From: Bacteroidales bacterium
GTDB lineage: Bacteria; Bacteroidota; Bacteroidia; Bacteroidales; Lentimicrobiaceae
NCBI GenBank assembly: GCA_016788045.1
Contig: JAEUTG010000004.1
Span: 1 to 64,000, forward strand
Direction: 5' to 3'
Length of the DNA: 64,000 bases
The stretch's first letter is position 1. The number at the start of each line of letters is the position of its first letter. Below are positions 1 to 11,011 of the stretch, piece after piece. The notes beneath the pieces are model-generated. The model did not search any database. It saw only the letters and a program-made list of their open reading frames with translations, and was not told where the DNA came from. A program made the position numbers and the translations under genes.

Positions 1-313
1 GAAAAAAAATTTAAACTTTTTTTTTCAACCCATCCGCCAGCCTCTCAACCCTCCTTTTTTTACACCTTTTGTGTAAACGGGATTGCAAAAGTACTACCTT
101 TTTTTACTCTGGCAAGTATTTGTTAAAGAAATTTTAAACAATTATTAATTCTATTTTAAATCACATTAATAACCAATGGGTTATAATTCTGGCACCAATT
201 CAATTTCTTCCTGAACGGCAGCTGGTACCTTCGGAGGATACAGGGCATTTTTAAACTATTGCGGGGCTGATCCAGAAGAATCAACCCCGCGAAAAGGTTT
301 AATTGAAATTTAA
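1..313. other. intergenic, AT-rich, no gene seen
   Basis: No credible coding frame is visible. The stretch is rich in A and T runs. It holds one clear hairpin (261-290) that serves the minus-strand amylase gene. Nothing else is assigned. Confidence 0.6.
261..290 (-). terminator. hairpin terminator of the amylase gene
   Basis: Arms GCGGGG-TGAT and ATCA-CCCCGC surround an 8-base loop just beyond the stop of the minus-strand amylase gene. On the minus strand an A/T-rich tail follows rather than a pure U run. This is seen in sequence; termination itself is inferred. Confidence 0.55.
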
Positions 314-3133
314 TTAATTGATAATCAGAGGTAAAGATTGTGCTGCTCCATCTGACTTCAGTTGAACCAGATAACTACCAGCTTTTAAAGTGCTGCAGTT
401 TATGGTGACACTGTGCTCTCCCGGTAGCATGATTCCATCATACTCTGTCCGGATAAGCTGACCGGTGATGCTGAGCAGGTTTACCTGAACCCGTGATTGT
501 TCAGCCATTGAGATTTCAGCTTTGAAAAAGGCACCGGCAGGGTTTGGATACAGACTACTGAGCCGGGCATCAGGAATGCGGACTGACTCTGGCAATCCCA
601 CCCCTGTTTCAGGTTTAGCCAGCTTTTTGTCGGTGTATAAGCGGTATTCACCTTGCCGGAGGACAACAGGGCTGCTTAAATCTGTAACATCCAGTGAATC
701 ACCGGTGAAAAAATCATACCATTTGCCTGTATGGCTGAATCCCGGTACGATGCTGCCTTCAGTCACATTAAAATTTCCGATCACCACTGCGTTCATGGTG
801 GAATGATTCAGGTTGATCCTTTTTAAATATCCGTTCAGGGTAACTGTGAAATCTGTGGTTTTGAATACTTCCTGTTCCTGTCTCAGTTTAATGAGTGCTG
901 ACACAACGTTGCGAAGCGTCCGCCGGCGGTAGTCGTTCCGGTAATCCCACCTGATCGGTTTTTCACCTGTGCGGCCGTTGTATTCAATGGTATAATCATA
1001 GCCGAGTTCACCGAATTGCCAGATCATCTTGGGGCCGGGGATTGTGTAATAGAATACATTGGCAAGCTGAACCCTCTCAAGTGCTATGGTGGTATCCCTG
1101 ATTCTGTATTGAGGATTTGCAATACTACCTTCCTTCAGTAATTTATACATAATTCTTTCTTCATCATGGCTTTCCATGTAGGAAATGAGGTTGGGCTCAG
1201 TCCAGCCCCTTGCTTTGTAAGAAGCCCAGGAAAAGTTGTTGTCGGACGAAGAACCTTTGGCTGCATTGGCATAGCTGCCGCTGATGTTGCCCCAGAGCAT
1301 CATTCCGTAAGCCGACAGTATCTTTTCTTCAGTATTGTCGGCAAAATGTTCCAGAATCACATAAGAATCGGGGTCAACAGACCAGATGGTGTCGGCAATT
1401 GCCTTCCAGATGGCAACGCGGGAGGCATCATATTGTCCCCAGGCACCGACATTCCCGAGTGTGTTTTTCTGGGTAAAGCCCTTTGAAAGGTCGAAACGGT
1501 ATCCGTCGATCCTGTAATTCTCAATCCAGAACCTTACGACTCTTGAAACCAGGTCTTTGGTAGCCTGACTTTCATGATTGAAATCAAATCCGACATTATA
1601 GTCATGTTTTGCAACCGGATTGAACCATGGATTGTTTTCAGCCGGGCGGTTGTTGGCTGCATCCCAATATAACATTACCATAGGTGATGTACCGAAGGAA
1701 TGGTTCAGAACCATGTCCATCACTACCGCTATCCCCTTTTTATGACATTCATCGATGAATTTTTTAAAGTCGTTGGCCGGGCCATAGTATTTATCAGGAG
1801 CAAAATAATAATTCGGGTTATAGCCCCAACTCAGGTTGCCCTCAAATTCGCTCAGAGGCATCAGCTCTATCGCATTGATGCCCATACTTTTCAGATAACT
1901 TAAGGTGTCAATCAGTGTCTGATAATCATGTGTAGCCAGAAAATCACGTATAAGTAATTCATAAACAACGAGTTCTGATTTTGTTGGCGGAATAAAATCC
2001 TCAACTTCCCAGTTGTAGGTTGACTGAGCTGTCTGAAGGACTGTTGCAACACCTGTTGTTTTTCCGGAAGGATAACTCAGAATTCCCGGGTAGGTATTCT
2101 GCGAAATATACTGATCATTCCACGGGTCTGAGACCTTTTCTGCATAGGGATCCCCGATTCGTATTGTGCCATCGACAAAATACTGATAAATGTATTCCTG
2201 TCCAGGTGTGAGATTGTTAATCTGTTTCCAGAAGTGATTTCCGTCGGGGGTACGGTTCATGTAACCCTCGTCGTTCAGCTCCCAGTTGCTGAAATCCCCG
2301 ATAACGAAGGCAAACTCTTTACCGGGCGCATAAAGGCTGAGCAGAACCGTGTTGTCATCAAGGTAATTGATGCCATCTTTCATTCCGGCAGGGAGATCAA
2401 GTTCGGTAACAGCTTGTCTGACGTAATAGTAAAAGGAGTCAACAGCAGTTTCTGTTTCACTTTTTGCTCTGATATAAATGTTATGCCGCCCTGGTTGCGT
2501 TGCTGTGATTGTTTCGGTTAATTCTGTTCCGGCAACTGACCTGACCAGTACATCATTTTCATACAGGAATAAAGAATCTGATTCGTTTGAAGCCGCTTCA
2601 ACCTGGATAAGTTCTCCCGGAAGTACCAGCAATTCATCGGTATCAGGAGATTCAAACCTGACAAACAAGCCATCGGGGTAGACATCAGCAAAAATATCAC
2701 CTCCGGTTTCAGTTTTACCCTCGAGCCATGATCCGCCGACCTGTACACCGCTTCTGAACACAAAAGCAAGTTTCAGGATTTCTTCGTTGGCCGGAACATT
2801 GTAGTATTGCCTGATATCGGGACCAATGGTAAGTTTGTAGATGTCTCCGGATACACGTACGAGTTTGGTTTCTTCGGTATTTTGTCCCCAGTTTGTCTTT
2901 ACGTGTCTCCAGTTGGAAGGCCCTGTACTGAGGTTGGTCAACACCCCGGTGTGTGCGTAAACATCGCCGGTGTAACCAGCCAATCCTCCACTGCCGAGTG
3001 CAGCATTGAAAGTTATTTCAACCTGGTTGTCCTCTGATGGAAACGAAGGGGTAGTAATAATGAGTTGTGACTGTGCTGAAAATGAAAACAGCAACAATAA
3101 ACATGTGGTAAAAACAGATGAAAAAACTTTCAT
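314..3133 (-). CDS. secreted GH13 alpha-amylase-family enzyme with T9SS sorting domain
   Basis: This is a predicted secreted glycoside hydrolase acting on alpha-glucans. I start at the ATG at 3133 (939 aa) because it opens directly into a signal peptide (MKVFSSVFTTCLLLLFSFSAQSQ region); the longer frame to 3196 only adds a non-hydrophobic lead. Order: signal peptide, N-terminal beta-sandwich modules, a CBM48/E-set-like domain (about 250-350), a GH13 barrel, and a C-terminal T9SS sorting domain in the last ~75 residues (LYPNPAG start). All four GH13 regions are readable: DMVLNH (D473-H478), GYRFDLSKG (nucleophile D548), ILEHF (acid/base E595) and SHDEER (D657). The catalytic triad is therefore intact. 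Family knowledge: such enzymes are exported by T9SS and either anchored to the outer membrane or released. The exact specificity (amylase, pullulanase or neopullulanase type) cannot be read. Confidence 0.9.
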   Translation of the reverse strand: MKVFSSVFTTCLLLLFSFSAQSQLIITTPSFPSEDNQVEITFNAALGSGGLAGYTGDVYAHTGVLTNLSTGPSNWRHVKTNWGQNTEETKLVRVSGDIYKLTIGPDIRQYYNVPANEEILKLAFVFRSGVQVGGSWLEGKTETGGDIFADVYPDGLFVRFESPDTDELLVLPGELIQVEAASNESDSLFLYENDVLVRSVAGTELTETITATQPGRHNIYIRAKSETETAVDSFYYYVRQAVTELDLPAGMKDGINYLDDNTVLLSLYAPGKEFAFVIGDFSNWELNDEGYMNRTPDGNHFWKQINNLTPGQEYIYQYFVDGTIRIGDPYAEKVSDPWNDQYISQNTYPGILSYPSGKTTGVATVLQTAQSTYNWEVEDFIPPTKSELVVYELLIRDFLATHDYQTLIDTLSYLKSMGINAIELMPLSEFEGNLSWGYNPNYYFAPDKYYGPANDFKKFIDECHKKGIAVVMDMVLNHSFGTSPMVMLYWDAANNRPAENNPWFNPVAKHDYNVGFDFNHESQATKDLVSRVVRFWIENYRIDGYRFDLSKGFTQKNTLGNVGAWGQYDASRVAIWKAIADTIWSVDPDSYVILEHFADNTEEKILSAYGMMLWGNISGSYANAAKGSSSDNNFSWASYKARGWTEPNLISYMESHDEERIMYKLLKEGSIANPQYRIRDTTIALERVQLANVFYYTIPGPKMIWQFGELGYDYTIEYNGRTGEKPIRWDYRNDYRRRTLRNVVSALIKLRQEQEVFKTTDFTVTLNGYLKRINLNHSTMNAVVIGNFNVTEGSIVPGFSHTGKWYDFFTGDSLDVTDLSSPVVLRQGEYRLYTDKKLAKPETGVGLPESVRIPDARLSSLYPNPAGAFFKAEISMAEQSRVQVNLLSITGQLIRTEYDGIMLPGEHSVTINCSTLKAGSYLVQLKSDGAAQSLPLIIN

Positions 3134-3473
3134 GATTTTCCGGTTTTGCAGAATGTTATTAAAAAAATATCCGGGAAGATGCCTTATTGATTTCATGAAG
3201 CCTAAGCATGCTATGCTAAGTAATAAGTATGGCAGACATTCATGATTTCAATAAATCGAACCGGATGGATTACTGAAGCATAGGGCAAAAATAATTGATT
3301 TTTAGACGTGTAAATAAATTTTCATCTTTCGATTTACATAATAATGATCGGAATGACCTCTGAATAAAAGCAGAGTTCAGGGTTCTTCCGGTCAGGATAA
3401 GCATTGCCCGGACGAATCAGAAGCTTTAGAAACAGTGTTGGCAGTTACAACCGCAGAAGAGGCAGGATGAGGT
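3134..3473. other. intergenic between kinase and amylase genes
   Basis: About 340 bases lie between two minus-strand genes. I see no convincing ORF, RNA or strong hairpin. The promoter of the amylase gene should lie here. Confidence 0.5.
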
Positions 3474-5255
3474 TTATTCAGACTGTCCGGCGGATGGAAG
3501 AGATACAATAAAGGAGCTTCCGAGGCCCTGGGTGCTGATGACTTTCAGGTCGCCGTTGTTTTTAATTACCAGGTCCTTGCACAAAATCAGACCTAGACCG
3601 GTTCCAGGCTCTCCGCTGGTTCCGGTTCGGGTATATTTGACATCGATATTGAACAGCTTCGGAAGATCTTCTTCCGGAATGCCGATTCCAGAATCTTTTA
3701 CTTCAATTGAGTGGAATGGTTCTCCTTTGGCAATGTTTAGCTGGATTTCTCCGCCCGGATTTGAGAATTTGACTGCATTGGCGATCAGGTTGCGGAGAAT
3801 GATATTCAGCATGTTTTTATTGGCCATCACCCTGGCGTCAATATCTCCGTTAACAGTGATTCTGAGATTTTTCTCCCTGATTGAATTGTTAAATACGGGA
3901 AGTATTTCGTTCAGAATTTTTGATGGGAATATTTCATCCGAAGTGGTTTCAGTGGTATTGCGCTGTGTTCGCGCCCAGGAGAGCAGGTCCTCAAGGATTT
4001 TGACCCCTTGTTCACCAGCCTGAAGAATTCCATCTGTCATCTCTTTGATTTCCTCTTTGGAATAAAGATCGTCATCTTCGTTGAGCATGCGGGCAAAACT
4101 CAGTATCTGGTGAAACGGTGTGCGAAGGTCATGGGCAATAATAGAAACCAGCTTGTCTTTCTGTCTGTTGAGCTCAAGTAGTTCTTTCTGCGACTGGTGC
4201 AGGTCGGAGATCAGGTTTCTGGCCTCCGTTTCCAAGGCTTTTCTATTGGATATATCCCTTAAGACAATGAGATAGCCTTCGAGGTTTTTTTTCGTTTTAT
4301 GTATGGTAATGATCGTAACACTAAACCACCGGGTACTGGAATCATCGGTCGGCAATTCCGACTCATTCCCTGCAAGATTCTGCTGGTTGATGCAAAAGTT
4401 ATAAAGCCATGATATTTTGTTTAAATCGGTAAAGTGGAAATCTGCATTGAGTTTCAGCATTTTCTTTGCTGCCGGATTTGAGAAAACGATTTTATAGTCG
4501 GGATCAGTGATGAGCACCCCTTCCTGCATAATCTCAGGAATTTTGTACCGGGCCAGCGGAATAATACTGAAAATATTGAATCTGTATATTCCGAAGAGCA
4601 AAACAAGCCCGGTTATGACAAAACTGATTACGATGATGTCGAGTCCCTCAACCGGATTCAATCCCAGGGCATAGGAAAATGCAGCAATGAAAGGAATAAT
4701 GCCAGCAAAAATGACCGATTTGGCCTGTGCCCGGAAAGCAGCAGGCATCTCTTTCAAAGTTTTGATAATAAATGCGATACCAATAAGGACCAATGAAAGG
4801 GAATATACGATCATAGAGTAGAATGCCGGGCCATGGTGGTAGGTCAGTATTCCGTTCCCGGCAGGGCTCCATTCGAAACTTTCCCAGACAAGGTGGTGCA
4901 GGTGATTTGTGAATACGAGCAGGATAACGATAGCCGGAATGATCCAGAAAACATTGAAATACCTGAGAATCTTTTTGTTTCCTGAGGTTGTGAACCCCAG
5001 GGCATACTTCAGGAAAAACACTGCGGTTGTGCAGCCCCCGATATATTCAATCTGCGACCAGAGTATTTTAGCTGAGATGGTCAGGGCCGCTGACTCAAAG
5101 GTTGCAGCCAGTGCCCATTCCGCTATCATCAGCATCATCAGGGTGAAATAGCGGTGGCTTTTCGCATATCCCTTATAGAAACTGAAAACAGAAATTCCTG
5201 CTGCAATCAGAAAGTTGAACAGGAGAATCCACGAAATCTCTGTAAAGCCCATCAT
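3474..5255 (-). CDS. 7TM-PAS sensor histidine kinase
   Basis: This is a membrane sensor kinase of 593 aa. Residues 1-230 form about seven hydrophobic segments typical of the histidine-kinase N-terminal 7TM region. A PAS domain (about 236-345) follows, then a HisKA dimerisation domain with the phospho-acceptor His375 in IIAHDLRTP, and a HATPase domain with an N box (LRNLIANAVKFSN), a G1 box (DSGIGIPEED) and a G2 box (GTGLGL). No receiver domain is attached and no response regulator gene is adjacent, so it is an orphan kinase whose partner is elsewhere. The ligand of the 7TM part is unknown. It ends the minus-strand run; a long non-coding stretch lies on its 5' side. Confidence 0.9.
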   Translation of the reverse strand: MMGFTEISWILLFNFLIAAGISVFSFYKGYAKSHRYFTLMMLMIAEWALAATFESAALTISAKILWSQIEYIGGCTTAVFFLKYALGFTTSGNKKILRYFNVFWIIPAIVILLVFTNHLHHLVWESFEWSPAGNGILTYHHGPAFYSMIVYSLSLVLIGIAFIIKTLKEMPAAFRAQAKSVIFAGIIPFIAAFSYALGLNPVEGLDIIVISFVITGLVLLFGIYRFNIFSIIPLARYKIPEIMQEGVLITDPDYKIVFSNPAAKKMLKLNADFHFTDLNKISWLYNFCINQQNLAGNESELPTDDSSTRWFSVTIITIHKTKKNLEGYLIVLRDISNRKALETEARNLISDLHQSQKELLELNRQKDKLVSIIAHDLRTPFHQILSFARMLNEDDDLYSKEEIKEMTDGILQAGEQGVKILEDLLSWARTQRNTTETTSDEIFPSKILNEILPVFNNSIREKNLRITVNGDIDARVMANKNMLNIILRNLIANAVKFSNPGGEIQLNIAKGEPFHSIEVKDSGIGIPEEDLPKLFNIDVKYTRTGTSGEPGTGLGLILCKDLVIKNNGDLKVISTQGLGSSFIVSLPSAGQSE

Positions 5256-5510
5256 TGTTATTAATCCGGAAATATTTGCCGGCTTTGTATTAATCTGCTA
5301 TTTAGGTATATGTAACCCTGAAATCTGAAGATTTTCATACCGACCGATCCTGATAAAGTGTGCCTGTTTTTTAAAAATGGTTTTTCTGAAATCACATGCG
5401 GGCATTTCAGATGCTGATTTATAAAGCAGTTACCCTGTTTATTCAAAGTCGGTTAAAAGCTTGAGTCCACTCCGAAAACTGTTTTTTTGACACCAAACCA
5501 GGAAAACGCA

Positions 5511-5539
5511 AACCTGTCTGCCTGAGCATACAGGCAGGA
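5511..5539. repeat. CTGCCTG/CAGGCAG hairpin repeat, copy 1
   Basis: The repeat starts AACCTGTCTGCCTGAGCAT and closes with CAGGCAGG, forming a short hairpin. It is repeated almost exactly at 5581-5609, and a diverged copy lies at 9989-10014. Confidence 0.6.
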
Positions 5540-5580
5540 TCTCACCAAGTTTAATGTAATGAAATGCAATACTTTATGTA

Positions 5581-5609
5581 AACCTGTCTGCCTGAGCATT
5601 CAGGCAGGT
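5581..5609. repeat. CTGCCTG/CAGGCAG hairpin repeat, copy 2
   Basis: Direct copy of the repeat at 5511-5539 with only one or two changes, again able to fold by CTGCCTG pairing with CAGGCAG. Confidence 0.6.
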
Positions 5610-5986
5610 TGGTGTCCTGGTGTCCCGATAGACATCGGGATGGTGTCAAATCTTCTTTTTTGACTTTTCGGAGCAGGCTCAAGCTTGAAGAAAACCAGCT
5701 GATAATCACTATTGCCTGGTTATATTTTGAACTCCCTTCGGTCGGTTTTTTTTGTATGTGCGGGAAGGTGAATTGATGAGCTGTTCTGCCAGTGGAGGAG
5801 AGCCTGCCTGTTCTTCAAGGCTGACAGGCCTGAATGTTTGCTTGTGGTAACAAGCGAACATGCTCACCGAAGGTAAGCCCGAATGAAATTCAGAAGTTTA
5901 CCGGACAATGATGCTGAAAAATATCAGACAACAGTAACAATCACCGGTTTTCTGTGTTAATTGTGTTAACTTTTTATTTGCCTCCC

Positions 5987-6019
5987 GGACACTGACTAAC
6001 TGAAAAACTATTAACTTTG
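5987..6019 (+). promoter_or_regulatory. Bacteroidota-type promoter of the universal stress gene
   Basis: TTTG at 5987-5990 is followed after 21 bases by TAACTTTG at 6012-6019, matching the known TTTG / TAnnTTTG consensus. The start codon is about 58 bases downstream. Confidence 0.55.
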
Positions 6020-6077
6020 TAGACTGAGTTGCTTAGTGTGGAATTTTTCGGATAACAACCCTAATCGATAAGTTTTT

Positions 6078-6920
6078 ATGGATACAACAATGAACGACAT
6101 TATTCTGGTTCCCACAGATTTCTCAGAAGTCTGTTCAAATGCTGCCAGTCAGGCTGCAGAAGCTGCAAAACTCCTGAATATGAAGGTAGTTTTGTTACAC
6201 ATCATCAACAGTGAAACCAAAGCTTTTTTGAAGAATGAGAATCTCTCGGCCGAATCTCTGGAAGAGAAACTGAAAGAAATTTCTAATCAGCTTGCTGAGA
6301 AGTTTGATGTTACTGTTGAAACTATGACCCGTGAGGGCAGCATCTTCACAGAGATCGGGGAAGTTGTTAAAGATTTGGGTGTAAGTCTGGTATATCTCGG
6401 AACCCATGGAAAGGTTGGTTTGCAGCACCTTACCGGCAGTTATGCCCTGAAGGTTGTTACTTCCTCAGATGCTCCGACGATTGTGGTTCAGAAGAGGCCC
6501 TTCTCAGAAGGTTATAAAAACATTGTGCTTCCGATCACCAGCGAAGCCGGCCCGCTGGATAAAACACGCTGGGCTGTCTATATCGCCCGGAAATTTAATG
6601 CGACCATCCACATTTACCTGGTTGGTGATGCCAGTGATGACATATACAACGCATCTAAACAGATCGCTGACTATTTAGCAAAGAACAACGTTAAGTATTC
6701 AGAAAGAACTGCCGAGAAGAGCAGCAATTTTGCCAAACAGGTGATTGATTATGCGACCAGCAACAATTCAGACCTCATCATGATCATGACCAACCCTGAT
6801 AAAGGCTTCGGGAAATTCCTGCTTGGCAGCTATGATGAAGATATCATATTCAATACCAGTCAGATACCGGTAATGTGTATCAATCCAAGGAAATTTAACT
6901 ATGAACTGTTAAAACTGTAG
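6078..6920 (+). CDS. tandem universal stress protein (UspA family)
   Basis: This is a cytoplasmic stress protein of 280 aa made of two Usp domains. The first domain (about 4-140) opens with IILVPTDFSE and carries the ATP-binding loop pattern G-x2-G-x9-G-S in GTHGKVGLQHLTGS. The second (about 148-275) has IVLPITSEAG at its start and a weaker loop ending in FGKFLLGS, so nucleotide binding there is less certain. Tandem Usp proteins of about 280 aa are typical of this phylum. An in-frame ATG at 6090 is an alternative start. The gene is monocistronic, with a promoter upstream and a strong terminator right after it. The role (stress survival, possibly ATP-dependent signalling) is family-level only. 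Confidence 0.9.
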   Translation: MDTTMNDIILVPTDFSEVCSNAASQAAEAAKLLNMKVVLLHIINSETKAFLKNENLSAESLEEKLKEISNQLAEKFDVTVETMTREGSIFTEIGEVVKDLGVSLVYLGTHGKVGLQHLTGSYALKVVTSSDAPTIVVQKRPFSEGYKNIVLPITSEAGPLDKTRWAVYIARKFNATIHIYLVGDASDDIYNASKQIADYLAKNNVKYSERTAEKSSNFAKQVIDYATSNNSDLIMIMTNPDKGFGKFLLGSYDEDIIFNTSQIPVMCINPRKFNYELLKL

Positions 6921-6938
6921 TCAGGTTTTATTTCGTAT

Positions 6939-6967
6939 AAAACTCCGGCTTGCCGGAGTTTTTTTTC
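6939..6967 (+). terminator. rho-independent terminator after the USP gene
   Basis: AACTCCGG and CCGGAGTT pair across a short loop and are followed by a run of eight T residues, 20 bases after the stop codon. Confidence 0.85.
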
Positions 6968-7019
6968 ATTTGAATGACTGCGTATTAACAGCTTTTTAGT
7001 CTGAATACAGATATTTACC

Positions 7020-7634
7020 ATGAGCTTACACAACCTTACAGAATTTATTGTCGAGAAGATGCGCCGGGAACTACCAGCTTATGTGGTCTATCATAGCATC
7101 GACCACACCCTGGATGTAATGGAAGCAACGGTCAGACTTGCGCGTCTGGAAGGCCTCAGCGAAGATTCTGTCAGATTGCTCAGTGCGGCTGCCCTTTTTC
7201 ATGACAGCGGGATTACGGTTAAATTTAAGGACCATGAGGATGTTTCGGCAGAAATTGCCGGAGAATACCTTCCTTCGTTTGGATTTACACCAACCGAGAT
7301 TGAAAAAATCAAAGAATGGATTCTTGCTACAAAACTCCCGCAGTCGGCCAATTCTGCTGAAGCCAGGGTTTTGTGTGATGCCGATCTTGATTATCTGGGC
7401 CGCAACGATTTCTTTATCATTGGCCAGAAGCTCCGCCTGGAATGGGAACTGGCCGGAAATCGCATCAATTTGAGTGAATGGTATATTATTCAGATGGAGT
7501 TTCTGAAGAACCACACTTACTTTACCGACTCTGCCAAAAAACTCAGGGAACAACGCAAGCTGGAGAATCTGCGTGAGGTTGAGCAGTTGTGTACACACAG
7601 GTGCAATGAAATGAAAAACAAAGCGGCGCGCTGA
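7020..7634 (+). CDS. HD-domain phosphohydrolase-like protein
   Basis: A 204-aa protein with the metal-binding pattern of the HD superfamily: an early His in YHSIDHTLDVM, the HD pair in AAALFHDSG, a further His in KDHEDVSAEIA, and a late Asp in LCDADLDYLG. It has no signal peptide, so a cytoplasmic location is likely. HD proteins hydrolyse nucleotide or other phosphate esters; the substrate cannot be read here. The gene sits alone between the USP terminator and a palindromic repeat, with the ligase gene beyond. Family membership is secure; any specific activity would be a guess. Confidence 0.85.
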   Translation: MSLHNLTEFIVEKMRRELPAYVVYHSIDHTLDVMEATVRLARLEGLSEDSVRLLSAAALFHDSGITVKFKDHEDVSAEIAGEYLPSFGFTPTEIEKIKEWILATKLPQSANSAEARVLCDADLDYLGRNDFFIIGQKLRLEWELAGNRINLSEWYIIQMEFLKNHTYFTDSAKKLREQRKLENLREVEQLCTHRCNEMKNKAAR

Positions 7635-7651
7635 CAGCAGAGGTATTTAGC

Positions 7652-9946
<2,295 letters not shown>

Positions 9947-9962
9947 TTCAATGCCGGATAGG

Positions 9963-9992
9963 CCTGGGGTGCAAGTCACATAATTGTGCCTG
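9963..9992. repeat. REP-like repeat, GGGGTG-AAGTCACA type, copy 1
   Basis: CCTGGGGTGCAAGTCACA and following bases are repeated with few changes at 10028-10057. The unit is partly self-complementary (GCAAGTC against GACTTGC in the better copy). Confidence 0.55.
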
Positions 9993-10014
9993 TCAGCTTG
10001 CGCATACAGGCAGG
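9989..10014. repeat. diverged CTGCCTG/CAGGCAG hairpin repeat, copy 3
   Basis: It shares the CCTGTC..GC..GCATACAGGCAGG pattern with the hairpin repeats at 5511 and 5581, 4 kb away. Confidence 0.45.
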
Positions 10015-10027
10015 CCGGAGAGGTAAG

Positions 10028-10057
10028 TCTGGGGTGTAAGTCACAGACTTGCGCCTG
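10028..10057. repeat. REP-like repeat, GGGGTG-AAGTCACA type, copy 2
   Basis: Second copy of the unit at 9963-9992. Here it folds well: GTGTAAGTC pairs with GACTTGCGC across ACA. Confidence 0.55.
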
Positions 10058-10091
10058 ACACAGGCATAAATTACAGACAGAGAAAAATGAA

Positions 10092-10126
10092 AGAGGCTGA
10101 CCGCATTCTCGGTCAGCCTCTTTTGA
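10092..10126. terminator. bidirectional terminator overlapping the DUF2807 stop codon
   Basis: AAGAGGCTGACC pairs with GGTCAGCCTCTT, with T-rich sequence on both sides. The stop codon of the minus-strand gene (10113-10115) lies inside one arm of the stem. Confidence 0.8.
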
Positions 10127-10862
10127 TGCAATGCCTTATTGAACAGAGTTTGCTGATTTTGCTTGCGCCGCTCAGGTCGGTTTCTACGGCACCAGGGTTT
10201 CCTTTGTAGGAGATTTTAGATGCACCGCTTCCTTCAACCGTCAATGATTCAGTGGCATGTACCTTCGCATTGGAGGCCCCGCTGCATTCGATGCTGCACT
10301 TACGGGTCACGAAATCAAGGGCTTCAATATTGCTGGCACCGCTCAGGTCGAATTCTGCTTCAGGGGCATTGCCTTTAAGGCTCAGTTCTGAAGCTCCGCT
10401 GAAGTCACAATCAAGGCGGGTAGCCGAAAGATTCAGGTTGATTTTTGTAGCTCCGCTGGCATCTATTCCAAGACTGGAAAATTTCATCGGGTTCGTGCCT
10501 GAGATATTTACAGCACCACTCAGATCAAGATCAGTCAGGTTGACAAAGGTCAGGTATACCGTCATTTCGCCGGTGGATTTGTTCCATGTGTTGTTTTCTA
10601 GTTTAATGATCAGGGTGCCATTTCTGACTTCGGTGATAATTTTACCGAGCATGTCATCGTCAGCTTCAACACTCAGCTGCTCAGATGAACCCTGAGTAAG
10701 AATTACCTTAAATCCCCCACTTACGTCAAGTCGGGTGAAATCCTTAACCGGCCTTGTTTGTTTACCTGCTATTGCATTGATGCCGATACCAAGGGTGATT
10801 GCTGAAATCAGGATCAGACGGAAAATCTGATTTTTGAGGTTTGTTGTTGTCGTTGTTGTCAT
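10113..10862 (-). CDS. exported DUF2807 (GIN-domain) protein
   Basis: A 249-aa protein from the ATG at 10862. The frame is open to 10934, but the later start leads straight into a signal peptide (FRLILISAITLGIGINAIAG). The mature part is a DUF2807 'auto-transporter adhesin head GIN' beta-solenoid, visible as repeated DLSGA / DASGA / DFSGAS / ECSGAS / EGSGAS turns spaced 18-21 residues apart from about residue 115 to 235. Family knowledge: DUF2807 proteins are envelope-associated, common in this phylum, and often sit beside sigma/anti-sigma genes; their biochemical role is unknown. It is the last gene downstream of the sigma cluster, separated from the preceding gene by about 150 bases. Its stop codon lies inside a terminator stem. 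Confidence 0.85.
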   Translation of the reverse strand: MTTTTTTNLKNQIFRLILISAITLGIGINAIAGKQTRPVKDFTRLDVSGGFKVILTQGSSEQLSVEADDDMLGKIITEVRNGTLIIKLENNTWNKSTGEMTVYLTFVNLTDLDLSGAVNISGTNPMKFSSLGIDASGATKINLNLSATRLDCDFSGASELSLKGNAPEAEFDLSGASNIEALDFVTRKCSIECSGASNAKVHATESLTVEGSGASKISYKGNPGAVETDLSGASKISKLCSIRHCIKRG

Positions 10863-11011
10863 TGCTTTTTTTGTTTGAGTTTTGGGGATTGGGAAAATTT
10901 TGTGAAGCTTAATGTCAGAAGAGAACACTGACAATCTGCTGTTTTTTTAAAGTAGTTGGTTTTTCTGTTCCTGATGGGTTTTCTGTAAAACCCATTGTGT
11001 TGTTTTAATGG

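Larger units (their letters stand above)
5457..5686. repeat. imperfect inverted-repeat element (MITE-like)
   Basis: The 22-base ends AAGCTTGAG..TCCGAAAA (5457-5478) and TTTTCGGA..CTCAAGCTT (5665-5686) are inverted copies with about three mismatches. Inside them, a second inverted pair contains TTTGACACCA near 5486 and TGGTGTCAAA at 5641-5650. The element holds two near-identical hairpin repeats (5511-5539, 5581-5609). No transposase is present. A MITE or a decayed repetitive extragenic element is the best reading. Confidence 0.5.
5256..6077. other. 820-base non-coding region with palindromic repeats and USP promoter
   Basis: No protein-coding frame here looks real; a 61-codon frame at 5261-5446 has no recognisable composition. 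The region holds a long imperfect palindrome (5457-5686), two copies of a 29-base hairpin repeat, a TCCCGAT/ATCGGGA hairpin near 5623-5640, and the promoter of the downstream universal stress gene. Confidence 0.6.

Noticed and set aside
5261..5446. 61-codon minus-strand frame upstream of the 7TM kinase
   Set aside because: No homology recognised and no coding-like composition; it ends just before the kinase start by chance.
5511..5609. Possible CRISPR array (two similar 29-base repeats separated by 41 bases)
   Set aside because: Only two units, each unit is itself a hairpin shared with another locus, and no cas genes are in the window. Palindromic repeat is the better label.
7071..7598. 175-codon minus-strand frame over the HD gene
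   Set aside because: Antisense shadow of the plus-strand HD hydrolase, which has the complete metal motif.
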